A stretch of DNA of 64,000 nt from a virus: the IMG/VR virus record IMGVR_UViG_3300021373_001027, positions 1 through 64,000 of that record; one strand, written 5' to 3'. The notes beneath the pieces were generated by a model. It was not told the DNA's origin. It searched no databases and was given only the letters and a program-made list of their open reading frames with translations. A program made the position numbers and the translations under genes. Shown piece by piece: positions 7,475 through 16,926 of this stretch (position 1 is the first letter of the stretch; every line of letters begins with the position of its first letter).

Positions 7475-10284
7475 TACTTGCTCTCCTTAAGTGCCTTAAC
7501 CTCTGCACTCAATTCTTTAACCGCTTCGATCAATACAGCGACCATTTTGGCATAGTCTACCGTCAAATGCGTTTCATCTTCAGCGCCAAAAGTTTCTGTC
7601 TCTCTGACAAGCTCGGGCAATACAGATTTTACCTCTTGCGCTATCAGCCCAATATCTTTTTTGCCACTCAACTTGCTCTGGTCATTCCAAGTAAAACTTA
7701 CGCCGCGTAAAGACTGCACTGTTTCTAATGAGCCTTTTAGCGTATTAACTTCGTTTTTAAACTTGGCATCTGAGGTAAAAGCCGCTGTATATGCAGTGAT
7801 GTTTCCGTCTACGTCCCAAGACGCCTCATTAGAGCCTGTTCCCGTAAGTCTTGCGCCCTCATCGCCATTTACATAAAGACGATGGTAAGCCGTAGCGCCA
7901 TCTTGATAGCGCACATAAGTGTCGGCACCGCCAGCGTAGATACTAAGTCCTGAACCAAGTCGCTGATCGCTTGCCAATCCTACGGTGTCAGAAGCTACCG
8001 ATATACCCGTACCCGCTCCTACGTTAAAGGTTCGGTTAGTTGTTAAATTACCTCCACCTGTAAGGCCGTTACCTGCGGCTAAGTCTATCGTGTTTAAAGC
8101 ATGACGCCCATCAATATCTACAGTAGCCCCTGCGTTACCTACACCTGTAAGACTTATAACACCCGTAGTAGTGTTAAAGGAAGCGCCGTTTATATAGTCA
8201 ACGCTATTGGTATTAGTGTCAGTTGAACTTATTGTAAAGATATTACCTGAACGGGAAATAGTCGTAGCGCCACCTTCTTGGAAGGTTACAGTTTCTCCCG
8301 CTGATATGTTTGTTGTAGTACCTGAGTTAGCCTTTACATTGAAGTCCGTAGTGTTAGTGTCTGTTTGCACATACCTATTATCTAGGTTAACACTAGCCCC
8401 TGCGTTACCTACACCTGTAAGCGATAGCAAACCCGTAGTAGTGTTAAAAGAAGCGCCATTTATGTAGTCAATGGCATTCGGTGCACTTATAAGGTAGCGA
8501 TCATCTAAGTTAACAACTACGTCACTAAGGCTACTGGTTCCCCCACGAGTAAGTGTTAGATTGCCGTTTGTATCGTCAAACGTAGCACTTGTAACGTATT
8601 GGTTAGTATCGGTAGAAGCGTAACGACCATCAAGGTTTACTGTTAAGTCAGCTAACGCACCTGTTCGGCCTAAAGTAAGAACGCCTGTACCCGTATTAAA
8701 AGCTACGGTGTCAGTATAGTCATTAGTGTCACTGTAAGACGAAATTGGTAAATACCTTCCGTCCATGCTAAAAACAATATTACTTAAAGAGCTAGTACCT
8801 GTTCGGCCTAGTGTTACGTTTCCATCAGTCGAATTAAAGGAAGCGCTGCTTACGTAGTCGTTGGTGTCTGCGCCAACGCTAGTTAGGTAACGATTGTCTA
8901 GGTTAACCGTAGCACCCGCACCACCAGTACCAGTAAGCGTAAGATCACCAGTAGACGTATTAAAACTACCGCCGGTTACAAAATCATTGTCGTTGGCATC
9001 GTTGGCTATTAACAAATACCGCCCGTCAAGGCTTTGCGTCAAGTTGGCAAGTGCGCCAGTACGACCTAACGTTAGGTCACCCGTAGTTGAATTGAATGCC
9101 ACGGAATTAACGTAATCGTTAGTATCAGTGTTGGTGTCAGTGGAGCTTATTGTAAACGTATTACCAACACGGCTAATCGACGTAGCTCCTGCTTCTTCAA
9201 ACTCCAGAACATCGTTAGCATTAATGGTCGTGCCTGTTCCTTCACTTGCAACTTTTGCTTGAAAGTCAGTGGTGTTGACGTTTTGATCCGCATATATAGT
9301 TACTGTGCCATTGGTTTGCGTGACAACGGCACTACCGGAGGTGTTGAAGCGAATTTCATCACCCGCATCAATTTGAAAACCAGAATCAAGGTTAGTTGCT
9401 AACAGAAAATCAGTAGTATTGGTGTCAGTCTGCGAGTATCTTCCGTCTAGGTTTGTAACTACCGTCCCTGCATCTTGTTGAGTTAGGGTAAGGTCACCAT
9501 TAACAAAGCTAGATGAAGTTATTGTGTTGTTATATGCTGCATCCCAATTAGCATTGTTGTAACCGGTTTTAGGCGTTGTACCGTTAAAGAAGTCATCAAT
9601 CTGAGACTCAGTAAAGTACCTGTCATCGTGATTGTGGCTATTGTTTGTTACTTGCAGATTGTCATAAGTACCTGAAACGTCACCGCCAAAAGCAGTAGCT
9701 GTGGTTAAAGCAGAAGCTGCAAGTTGAAAAGAACTAGCTTCTAGGCCGTCAACGGTGTCGGCATCTAGTCCGTTACCAGTCCCCTCATCAGCCACAGTCA
9801 AAGCGCGGTTACCCGCCACTGTTAAGGCAGTCACATCAAGACTTTGGTTTACATCAGATACGTTTGAGGTGTTACCTGTGCCGTTAAACCTAACGACGGC
9901 ATTACTTCCGTTACGCAAAGTGTAAACAGCGCCTTGCCCATAAACGCCTTGAAAAAGAATAATGTCTTGAGTAGTAAGGTTGTTTTTAAAGTGAGCGACT
10001 TTTTCTACCGAAGCGGGAGTAAGCTGCACATAAACGACACTACCTAAATCCCCCGCGTCAGTGAACTCTATATAAGCGTTGCGGCCATCCGAAATAGTGT
10101 CGTCTTGAATAGGAAGTTCATTTGGTGAGCCTTGAGAACCTGTATCTGTTAAAGTCTTTACCAGTACACCCGACACGGCTTGATCAATTAAGTCCATGTT
10201 GGTATTAACGGTCTGCCCCCATACGCCTGATTGGGAACCGTCAGCAGGTTTCTGAATACCTAAATTAGTTGTATTGGTAGTCAT
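7474..10284 (-). CDS. Tail fibre with S74 intramolecular chaperone
   Basis: 936 residues. The N-terminus (NLGIQKPADGSQSGVWGQTVNTNMDLID) is a common fibre-attachment opening. The central region, about 200-740, is an array of roughly 55-residue repeats of the type FNSTTGDLTLGRTG...LDGRY, expected to form an extended triple beta fibre. The last 99 residues form a Peptidase_S74 intramolecular chaperone: S838-DAKFK is the Ser/Lys self-cleavage site, followed by FTWND, GLIAQEV and a terminal coiled coil. The chaperone trimerises the fibre and is then cleaved off. It overlaps the next gene by TAATG. Confidence 0.88.
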   Translation of the reverse strand: MTTNTTNLGIQKPADGSQSGVWGQTVNTNMDLIDQAVSGVLVKTLTDTGSQGSPNELPIQDDTISDGRNAYIEFTDAGDLGSVVYVQLTPASVEKVAHFKNNLTTQDIILFQGVYGQGAVYTLRNGSNAVVRFNGTGNTSNVSDVNQSLDVTALTVAGNRALTVADEGTGNGLDADTVDGLEASSFQLAASALTTATAFGGDVSGTYDNLQVTNNSHNHDDRYFTESQIDDFFNGTTPKTGYNNANWDAAYNNTITSSSFVNGDLTLTQQDAGTVVTNLDGRYSQTDTNTTDFLLATNLDSGFQIDAGDEIRFNTSGSAVVTQTNGTVTIYADQNVNTTDFQAKVASEGTGTTINANDVLEFEEAGATSISRVGNTFTISSTDTNTDTNDYVNSVAFNSTTGDLTLGRTGALANLTQSLDGRYLLIANDANDNDFVTGGSFNTSTGDLTLTGTGGAGATVNLDNRYLTSVGADTNDYVSSASFNSTDGNVTLGRTGTSSLSNIVFSMDGRYLPISSYSDTNDYTDTVAFNTGTGVLTLGRTGALADLTVNLDGRYASTDTNQYVTSATFDDTNGNLTLTRGGTSSLSDVVVNLDDRYLISAPNAIDYINGASFNTTTGLLSLTGVGNAGASVNLDNRYVQTDTNTTDFNVKANSGTTTNISAGETVTFQEGGATTISRSGNIFTISSTDTNTNSVDYINGASFNTTTGVISLTGVGNAGATVDIDGRHALNTIDLAAGNGLTGGGNLTTNRTFNVGAGTGISVASDTVGLASDQRLGSGLSIYAGGADTYVRYQDGATAYHRLYVNGDEGARLTGTGSNEASWDVDGNITAYTAAFTSDAKFKNEVNTLKGSLETVQSLRGVSFTWNDQSKLSGKKDIGLIAQEVKSVLPELVRETETFGAEDETHLTVDYAKMVAVLIEAVKELSAEVKALKESK

Positions 10285-10295
10285 TTATAACTCCA

Positions 10296-11054
10296 TCAAT
10301 CCTTATCAACATCACTGTATTGTGCACTTTGGCTTGAAAAAGCTTCAGCCCAGACCCCGCCCTGTGCGTCATTTACTTGGGAGTAGTTAGCAGAATTTGA
10401 TTCTAGTATACTATGCCAAGCTCCATTTTGCTCCTGATTTACAACTGAATAGCTACTTGATTGACCCTGTATAACACTCTGCCACGTAGATGAAGGGGGT
10501 AATATTGGAGTAAAACTACCTGTTTGACTTGTGTTTTTTAGCGCCCATTCCGCTGTTTGATTATCAAAAACAGCACTGTAAACAGAGCCTTGATTAGCTA
10601 ATTCTTCAGCCCACGCTGCTATCTGCGAGTCATCAACTTCGGTAAAAGACCCTAATTGGTCATCCAACACCGCTGTCCAGAAGTCCACGCTGCCTATTGA
10701 GGGGACAAGGGTGAAACCAGTAGTAGATGTTAATGAATTAGCTGAAAGGTTGTAATTACCAATAATTATGTTTGCTACTATACTGTTAATAGTAACATCA
10801 ACCTCACCAATGATAGAAACATTTTCTAGTGATAAAGTAAGTTGCTGTCCGGTGACAATAGACCGCGATTCTGCGAATGCACTTTCATCGCCCAAAGTTA
10901 GGGTTAAGGTTTGCCCAACTAGAGTGCTTTTACTATTAGCGGCAACAAGGGTTGAGTTTAAGAATAAAGAGGCATCAACTCCAGAAAGAAAGGCACGCCC
11001 AGTTCCATCTAGACTTGAAAGCGGGTCAAACGAAAATGGCGAAGTGCCTAACAT
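10296..11054 (-). CDS. Tail-associated protein with Trp-containing repeats
   Basis: 252 residues, between two S74 fibre genes and overlapping the upstream one by a few bases. The first half is Thr/Leu/Ser-rich beta (TLTLTLGDES, QLTLSLENVS). The second half, about 125-250, has five or six imperfect repeats of about 20 residues, each with a Trp: FTEVDDSQIAAWAEE, AVFDNQTAEWALK, SVVNQEQNGAWHSI, SQVNDAQGGVWAEA. I do not recognise a family. It may be a fibre adaptor or a spacer linking fibre to tail. Confidence 0.6.
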   Translation of the reverse strand: MLGTSPFSFDPLSSLDGTGRAFLSGVDASLFLNSTLVAANSKSTLVGQTLTLTLGDESAFAESRSIVTGQQLTLSLENVSIIGEVDVTINSIVANIIIGNYNLSANSLTSTTGFTLVPSIGSVDFWTAVLDDQLGSFTEVDDSQIAAWAEELANQGSVYSAVFDNQTAEWALKNTSQTGSFTPILPPSSTWQSVIQGQSSSYSVVNQEQNGAWHSILESNSANYSQVNDAQGGVWAEAFSSQSAQYSDVDKD

Positions 11055-14000
11055 TGTGTAAGCTTACTAACCATATCTTTAAGTTCTTCAATTTGTTCCT
11101 GTTGCTCTTTGATTGCTTCGATGAGTAGAGGTACAATTTTTTCGTATTGTACAGTTAAGTAATCTTCTCCAGATTTTGACTCTTGTTTTCCATCTACATT
11201 TATTAAATCAAAAGGAGCGGGTGCAGTTGCTTGAGGAATGACAGCTTCTATTTCTTGGGCCAATACACCTATTTCATTAACCATTATTGAAGGTTCAAAT
11301 CCTAGAGATTTAACTTTTTCTTCTTTCCAGTCAAAAGTTACCCCGTTCAAGCTCATTACTTTATCTAAGGCATTAGGTATATTTACAATATTTTCCTTCA
11401 ATCTTTTATCTGAAGAATATGCTGTGATATTACCAACCGCTAAATAGTCACCGTTGTTTTGCCAAGTATGCTTGATTGAAGTAGCCGTCCAACCACCCAT
11501 CTTTAAGTGGTTATCAGTATCCAAACCAAAGTTAACTGCATAGGTTCCGACTCTATGAAAAGACATAACAGCCGGTTTAGTAGCGTCACCTCTAATAGAA
11601 ATAGAACCTGCATCATTAGCACTAGTAAAAGTTGCAGTGGTACAAACTCTTCCAGTAAGCGCACCTGTAAGAGTCGCGCTAACAGTGCTAAGTGCACCTG
11701 CACCGGTCATACTCCAACTATTGCCTGAAATAGTGTTGCCTCTGCAACGTATGCTATCTCCGCTAGTATTACCTAGATAAGTATTAGTTGAGTACAGGTA
11801 GGTATTACCAGAACTAGCCTGAACATAAAAATCCGCAGTTGTAGCAATACGCCCCGACGCATCACTAAAGAAAGTGCCTCCATTGTTTATAAGAAACCTG
11901 TCTGCCTGAACCTCAGCAGTAGATGACTTAATCTTCACCGCAGCGCACGAAAAAGCTTGCGTAGTAGAGGTAGCCGTACCCCAGAGCACAGGGTAGGTCG
12001 CCGCATCAGCTCTGCCAAAAGAATGCGTTACCTTAGAGGCTGTCGCTGAGTTACCAGTACACGTTGCTGCTGTTGTGGCAGATGTTGCTGTTGTGGCAGT
12101 GTCAGCAAGAACCGCCGTAGCCGGTTTAACTAAGGATACGTCTGGTTGCCTAACGTATATTGTCCCTGCAAAACCTGACCAGTTTAAGATGACAAGAGAG
12201 TAGTAACCCGTGGCTGGGACTGTCCAACTACGTTCAAAGGTAGTCCAAGCAGAAGGCACAGCACCGTTTTCATACCAACCTGTATCTGACGTTGTATCTT
12301 CTTGTACAAAAGGTGAACCGTTTGTAGAGCTATTAGATACGTGCGTCTTTCCATCGGGTAAAACTGTGCCTGAGTAACCATACAGTCTTAAATACAATCC
12401 ATCAGCGTCAGCAGCGGAGCCCTTTAAAGTAACAGTCCATCTTACGGTAGCTCCCGCCTCTGCATACACAGCGCGATAAGCCCCTGCAAGAGCGGTATCT
12501 CCTTGATTTGACTTGATAGCGAGACACTTTTCTGTGTTATCCCAAGTTATAGCATTTTCAGCTATAGCAGCGCTGGCCGCACCGTAGGTTCCTTCCCACC
12601 CCATACCTCTTGCTGTTGGCTGTAACCCTGTTGCGCCAATATTATCGGGGGTTAGAGTTCTAGTAGCGACAGTACCATTAGCATCTGTTACGTGACCTAA
12701 CGTGTTTGTCGTAATATTAAAATCAAGGTCACTAATAACAGTTGCGCCAGTTAACGCACCTGTATCTATATTAATATCATCGCCAGCAGCAACAGGGTGT
12801 ACGTAGTTGTTTGCGTTAGTCGCGCCTGTATAACCAAGGTTAGCTAAGGTTAAGTTTCTAGTAGCGACAGTACCATTAGCATCTGTTACGTGACCTAACG
12901 TGTTTGTCGTAATATTAAAATCAAGGTCACTAATAACAGTTGCGCCAGTTAACGCACCTGTATCTATATTAATATCATCGCCAGCAGCAACAGGGTGTAC
13001 GTAGTTGTTGTACCCGTCTGGGTTGCTATCTGGATAGTACGCCGTAGAAGTAAAAGCATTAGAACCAAGTTCACGCGTTCCTACAACATTGGAACCGTTA
13101 ATCATCAATGCTGTGGCTTCTGAAGCTTGTGCTGAAAGTCCTGAAAGAGTTACAGTACTGCCAAGAAGAATCGGCTTGCTAGTTGTAGTACTTGTTGAGG
13201 GATTTAACGTCAAAGTACTAGCCAATGTTCCAATAATTCCCGCACCTGAGTTGTAGAACTCATTGGCATCCATTGCCCAACCGCTAGTGCCAGAGCCAAG
13301 GTGGAACGTTCCGTTAGCCCAAGTATTTCCCCCAATGGTGCCACTACCACCAAGAACAACGTTGTCCCACGTATCAATTACTTGAGTAAGAGTACCTGCG
13401 TCTTGTTGAGTGAGCGTCAATGTATAATTAGAGCTAGTCCAGCCAACAGAGTTTATTTTGTCGTTATAGGCTGCGTTCCAGTTTGGGGCGTTTGTTCCAA
13501 TATCTACACCGTCCACAGTGCCCGTTACAGTAATATTTCCAGTTACGTCCAAGCCTGCTTCAGCGTTTAGATTGACCTTGGCGTTTATCAGCAACGTTGA
13601 CATATACATGACTTGAGTTAAGGCAACAGGAGTGTCTTGTATTGTACTGTTACTTATCTCAAAGCTGAGAGAGCCTGTATTTGAATCCGTAGTAGCTTCT
13701 ATGCGGCAAGCAGATTGCGTTACGCTTGTATTATCAGGCGTTCCGTTTCGGTGGTTAAACGTTAAGTTGGCATTACCATAACCATCGTTAACGGTCATTG
13801 CTACGCCACCAGAGTTTTCACCAGACCCAAAATCACCGGTAGTTAAATAATCCCCAGTCCCCGCCGTTTTACTTGTTAGGTTGTTAAAAGCGTGAGTATG
13901 GCTGTCGTTAGCCACTACAATGGCGTTATAAGTACCACTTACGTCACCGCCAAATGCAGTAGATGTAGTTAGATAGCTACCTGTAGGCTGTTTGCCATTA

Positions 14001-14725
14001 AGAGCGGTTTGCAGTCCATCTACGTTAGCAATTATATGATTATGGCTGTCGTCAGCTACTACAATGGCGTTATAAGTACCACTTACGTCACCGCCAAATG
14101 CAGTAGATGTGGTTAGATAGTTACCCGTAGGCTGTTTGCCATTAAGAGCGGTTTGCAGTCCATCTACGTTAGCAATTATATGATTATGGCTGTCGTCAGC
14201 TACTACAATGGCGTTATAAGCACCTGAAACGTCACCGCCAAATGCAGTAGATGTAGTTAGATAGCTACCTGTAGGCTGTTTGCCATTAAGAGCGGTTTGC
14301 AGTCCATCTACGTTAGCAATTATATGATTATGGCTGTCGTCAGCTACTACAATGGCGTTATAAGCACCTGAAACGTCACCGCCAAATGCAGTAGATGTAG
14401 TTAACCCATCTGTAATTAAAGCTTGCGCTTCATCAGCGGGGAGGTCTACAAACACATTTTTTACGCCACTGGCGAAATTAACTAAGCTGCCTCCATTACT
14501 GGAAGCCTTAACTGTAGTGCGACTTAAGGTTGAGGCGTTGTACGTTCCAACTCCAACTTCCCACGCATTATTAAAGTTATCAACAATAACGTAGAAAGTA
14601 GTGTCACCATTTGACAAAACTGAACCAAAGGTGACGAAATTTGCTGCCGCACCGGCTAGAGTAACCGCTCCCGTTCCGGTTGAGGTTGTGGTTTCCTGAA
14701 CCCGATCCGCTAGAGCAAAAGGCAT
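11048..14725 (-). CDS. Large tail fibre with S74 intramolecular chaperone
   Basis: 1225 residues, the longer of two tandem S74 fibres. The N-terminal 110 residues form a beta domain. Residues about 105-280 hold four near-identical 48-residue repeats (STAFGGDVSGAYNAIVVADD..). About 575-700 holds two copies of a YVHPVAAGDDINIDTG module. The centre is a beta-rich fibre. The C-terminal 121 residues are a Peptidase_S74 chaperone, with S1105-DKRLKENI as cleavage site and a terminal coiled coil. The internal repeats are conserved at DNA level, implying recent duplication. Likely a host-range determinant. Confidence 0.88.
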   Translation of the reverse strand: MPFALADRVQETTTSTGTGAVTLAGAAANFVTFGSVLSNGDTTFYVIVDNFNNAWEVGVGTYNASTLSRTTVKASSNGGSLVNFASGVKNVFVDLPADEAQALITDGLTTSTAFGGDVSGAYNAIVVADDSHNHIIANVDGLQTALNGKQPTGSYLTTSTAFGGDVSGAYNAIVVADDSHNHIIANVDGLQTALNGKQPTGNYLTTSTAFGGDVSGTYNAIVVADDSHNHIIANVDGLQTALNGKQPTGSYLTTSTAFGGDVSGTYNAIVVANDSHTHAFNNLTSKTAGTGDYLTTGDFGSGENSGGVAMTVNDGYGNANLTFNHRNGTPDNTSVTQSACRIEATTDSNTGSLSFEISNSTIQDTPVALTQVMYMSTLLINAKVNLNAEAGLDVTGNITVTGTVDGVDIGTNAPNWNAAYNDKINSVGWTSSNYTLTLTQQDAGTLTQVIDTWDNVVLGGSGTIGGNTWANGTFHLGSGTSGWAMDANEFYNSGAGIIGTLASTLTLNPSTSTTTSKPILLGSTVTLSGLSAQASEATALMINGSNVVGTRELGSNAFTSTAYYPDSNPDGYNNYVHPVAAGDDINIDTGALTGATVISDLDFNITTNTLGHVTDANGTVATRNLTLANLGYTGATNANNYVHPVAAGDDINIDTGALTGATVISDLDFNITTNTLGHVTDANGTVATRTLTPDNIGATGLQPTARGMGWEGTYGAASAAIAENAITWDNTEKCLAIKSNQGDTALAGAYRAVYAEAGATVRWTVTLKGSAADADGLYLRLYGYSGTVLPDGKTHVSNSSTNGSPFVQEDTTSDTGWYENGAVPSAWTTFERSWTVPATGYYSLVILNWSGFAGTIYVRQPDVSLVKPATAVLADTATTATSATTAATCTGNSATASKVTHSFGRADAATYPVLWGTATSTTQAFSCAAVKIKSSTAEVQADRFLINNGGTFFSDASGRIATTADFYVQASSGNTYLYSTNTYLGNTSGDSIRCRGNTISGNSWSMTGAGALSTVSATLTGALTGRVCTTATFTSANDAGSISIRGDATKPAVMSFHRVGTYAVNFGLDTDNHLKMGGWTATSIKHTWQNNGDYLAVGNITAYSSDKRLKENIVNIPNALDKVMSLNGVTFDWKEEKVKSLGFEPSIMVNEIGVLAQEIEAVIPQATAPAPFDLINVDGKQESKSGEDYLTVQYEKIVPLLIEAIKEQQEQIEELKDMVSKLTQC
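12661..13009. repeat. Two identical copies (about 151 bp) inside the fibre gene
   Basis: Bases about 12661-12811 and 12859-13009 appear identical, with a period of 198 bp. They encode the duplicated YVHPVAAGDDINIDTG module. Identity at synonymous sites points to recent duplication or gene conversion. Confidence 0.85.
13904..14420. repeat. Four 144-bp tandem repeats in the fibre gene
   Basis: The block beginning CCGCCAAATGCAG recurs at 13947, 14091, 14235 and 14379, exactly 144 bp apart, and codes for a 48-residue module. Copies differ by small patches: two copies carry AGTACCACTTACG where the other two carry AGCACCTGAAACG. That patchwork looks like recombination between copies. Confidence 0.92.
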
Positions 14726-15144
14726 TAAACTATCCTAATAATGGCGCTGGCAGCGTCCCCTGTGGGCAATTGAACTGAAAAATCGCCTGTGGTTGAAGTT
14801 TTATCTTCGCCAAAGTTTAAAACAGCAACGGCACGGTTAGCTTTACTAGAGTTATAAATCAATGCGCCCCTTGCCGTAAGACTTACGTTGCTAAAAACAA
14901 CATCATCGAAGTCAATAAACGCTGTGTTTCCAGTTAACGAAATAACAACATTGGTTATATTGTTACCCCCAGCGGTGTAATTTGTGCCTGAAGTCTCGCC
15001 GCTAGTTATATAGACAGTAGTGGTAGAACTTAATGATGCACTATCAAGGTAAAGCGCCATTTTAAGCTGGTCTGTGTCAAGATCGTGAATGCCACCAAAC
15101 AACTCTTGTTTAAACGACGCACACATGGATTGTACTATTGCCAT
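14725..15144 (-). CDS. Putative virion protein, 139 residues
   Basis: It opens MAIVQSMCASFKQELFGGIHD and continues with beta strands including a GTNYTAGG loop and a DFDDVVFSN strand. Similar short proteins occur next to fibre genes in marine phage contigs, from memory and without named function. It overlaps the fibre start by TAATG. Probable minor structural or fibre-attachment protein. Confidence 0.6.
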   Translation of the reverse strand: MAIVQSMCASFKQELFGGIHDLDTDQLKMALYLDSASLSSTTTVYITSGETSGTNYTAGGNNITNVVISLTGNTAFIDFDDVVFSNVSLTARGALIYNSSKANRAVAVLNFGEDKTSTTGDFSVQLPTGDAASAIIRIV

Positions 15145-15156
15145 TACAGCCCCCTA

Positions 15157-15786
15157 TTAGACAATGCTTGCTACGGTTTCACCAAAACGATAAGTGTCCT
15201 GCCGTAGCTTACCATCACCTAAAGATTTTAGCATCAAAACTGATTGATCACGCATTTGCTGATACATAGCAACTGTATCGGGGTCAGATTTCATAAACCT
15301 AGCAGCTTCCACAAGACAACAATTAAGCAGGGCATTATCAAAGTTATCGCCAATCCAAGATGTACCTGCCGTTACAATGGAAGCGGGCCTATAGCCGTAA
15401 TGAAGCTCCACTGAATAGTTAGAATCGGGAGTGGGGCCAACAATAAGAGAATCTTCGTCAAAAATGCCGTAATGCTTAGGAACTCCCACGCTAGTTGCAT
15501 TCGGGTAAGCCTCTCTTATAAAGTTAACGTCTTTAAACAACAAAAAATTAGTATCACCCGACCCGTTTATCACTGAGACGCTATACAAATATAGAAAATC
15601 AGTAGGAAGGGACAAATACGAGTTATTTTGCGTTAAATTACCTAACTGATTTTTACGTAAAGCGGGAATCTGTACAGATTCGTGCAGAAATTGCTCAGAC
15701 TGTTGTGTAAACAACGCCAACTGAGCAGCGGTATACGTGTTTTCAGTAATATCTTGAATATTATCAATCAGTTCGGAATAATTCAT
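15157..15786 (-). CDS. Putative head-tail adaptor / tail tubular-like protein
   Basis: 209 residues starting MNYSELIDNIQDITENTYT. An N-terminal helix is followed by beta segments (SLPTDFLYLYSVSVI, YSVELHYGYRP) and a helical C-terminus (LLNCCLVEAARFMKSDPD). This matches a recurring phage protein type often annotated as adaptor or tail tubular protein, in which the C-terminal helices pack near the portal. It is encoded close to another adaptor candidate at 16.3-16.9 kb. Specific assignment is tentative. Confidence 0.6.
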   Translation of the reverse strand: MNYSELIDNIQDITENTYTAAQLALFTQQSEQFLHESVQIPALRKNQLGNLTQNNSYLSLPTDFLYLYSVSVINGSGDTNFLLFKDVNFIREAYPNATSVGVPKHYGIFDEDSLIVGPTPDSNYSVELHYGYRPASIVTAGTSWIGDNFDNALLNCCLVEAARFMKSDPDTVAMYQQMRDQSVLMLKSLGDGKLRQDTYRFGETVASIV

Positions 15787-15795
15787 AAGAATACC

Positions 15796-15933
15796 TTATG
15801 CCATTGGCCCACGGCATGTTTTTCCTCGTTTAGCAGCGCCAGCGCCACGCATTACTACGCCACCTGTCTTCATTTTTTTACATGAACACTTGCTACTTCC
15901 ACAATGGGAACACTTTTTAGACGACTTTTTCAT
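15796..15933 (-). CDS. Tiny Cys/Lys-rich protein, 45 residues
   Basis: ATG at 15933, stop at 15796. It begins MKKSSKKCSHCGSSKCSCKK, with four Cys in CxxC-xxxx-CxC spacing, then a Gly/Ala/Arg tail with MRGAGAAKRGK and GPM. It fills the gap between two virion genes. The RG-rich tail resembles short conserved proteins seen in marine phage late operons. Possible metal and nucleic-acid binder; function unknown. Confidence 0.6.
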   Translation of the reverse strand: MKKSSKKCSHCGSSKCSCKKMKTGGVVMRGAGAAKRGKTCRGPMA

Positions 15934-15940
15934 AATATAC

Positions 15941-16258
15941 CTATGTTGTTTGCACTGTTACTGAGTTTAAAAACATTGCCGTTGCTATTTTATTACTGTT
16001 AACAACAATAATATGCGCTCGACTTGCCGCGTAACCTGCATAGTCGGGCCTTGGGTCACGAATAGCTTGCGGATCGTAGATTGGTGTTTCCCCCAAATGA
16101 CGCTGAGGGTGATCTTTCTCCCAGCACTCGCTACAAACCTTGGTATTTGTGTCTTTACCTTTTATAACTAGCTTTCTTAAGTCTTTTAGCTTGTAACGAA
16201 AGCCGCAACGATCACATTCAGCTAACGCTCGCTTAGTCGAAGCGTAAATTTTACCCAC
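15941..16258 (-). CDS. Zinc-ribbon late protein, 105 residues
   Basis: Residues 15-48 contain CDRCGFRYKLKDL and, after a basic stretch, VCSECWEKDHPQ, giving two CxxC pairs of a zinc ribbon. A DPRPDYAGY segment follows. The start overlaps the upstream adaptor-like gene by 8 bases. This architecture recurs in phage structural operons near head-tail genes. Role unknown, possibly structural zinc binding. Confidence 0.65.
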   Translation of the reverse strand: MGKIYASTKRALAECDRCGFRYKLKDLRKLVIKGKDTNTKVCSECWEKDHPQRHLGETPIYDPQAIRDPRPDYAGYAASRAHIIVVNSNKIATAMFLNSVTVQTT

Positions 16259-16925
16259 GAGCAGGAACCAACCTAAAGGTAGCCTTCTCTCTGTCTTGTT
16301 CCGCTGCTAGTTGAAACTGTTTTTCGTACTCAGCTTGAAGCATTTGACTGCGTGGAAACAAATCAGGGTCTTTCATACTAATGTAATAGGCTAAACCAGA
16401 AACAAGTGCCGGGAGAAATCTAAAGTTTGCGTCAGCAGTCTCAACGCCACTGCCAGAATCTTCAATCCTACGTAGATACCAGTATGCGAAGGTATAAGAA
16501 TCGTCGTTTGGAATAGGCCATACCACTATTTTAGGGTTATCACGAAGGCGACGAACCCATAATTGAATAGGGCGACCCTCTACATTCTTATTCGGAATGG
16601 AAGCGTAGCTGCTAGCGCTGATTCTATTGATAGTTACGTCACTTTGATTCTGTCCAGAGCCTCGTCGCACAACATGATCCATTACGTCAATAACATCAGC
16701 AGCGAGATCATATTCTGCTACCCCTGACGTTAGCGCTAATGTGCCAGAATCAATAGTCCACATATTGATTCCACGGTTCTGCCACTCAATAGTCATCAAA
16801 TTCATAGAACGACGAGCGGTTTTCAAGTCATATCCGCTACGCATAGCGCGACCCGCACGTTCCCAAGCCTCTTCAGCTATCTCCGTGAAGTCTAAGTTAA
16901 ACGCCGTTGTTCCAGAAGTAGCCAT
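16251..16925 (-). CDS. P22 gp4-like head-tail adaptor candidate
   Basis: 224 residues. Helical N-terminus (FTEIAEEAWERAGRAM, DLKTARRSMNLMTIEWQNRGINMW), then beta segments with VVWPIPND and YWYLRRI, then C-terminal helices ending in EYEKQFQLAAEQDREKA. This arrangement is typical of phage head-completion proteins related to P22 gp4 that bind below the portal. With the gp10-like protein it supports a P22-like neck. The family assignment is by resemblance. Confidence 0.65.
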   Translation of the reverse strand: MATSGTTAFNLDFTEIAEEAWERAGRAMRSGYDLKTARRSMNLMTIEWQNRGINMWTIDSGTLALTSGVAEYDLAADVIDVMDHVVRRGSGQNQSDVTINRISASSYASIPNKNVEGRPIQLWVRRLRDNPKIVVWPIPNDDSYTFAYWYLRRIEDSGSGVETADANFRFLPALVSGLAYYISMKDPDLFPRSQMLQAEYEKQFQLAAEQDREKATFRLVPARG

Positions 16926-16926
16926 A

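Noticed and set aside
13904-14420. Regular 144-bp repeats as a CRISPR array
   Set aside because: The repeats are longer than CRISPR units, contiguous, and code for a 48-residue fibre module.
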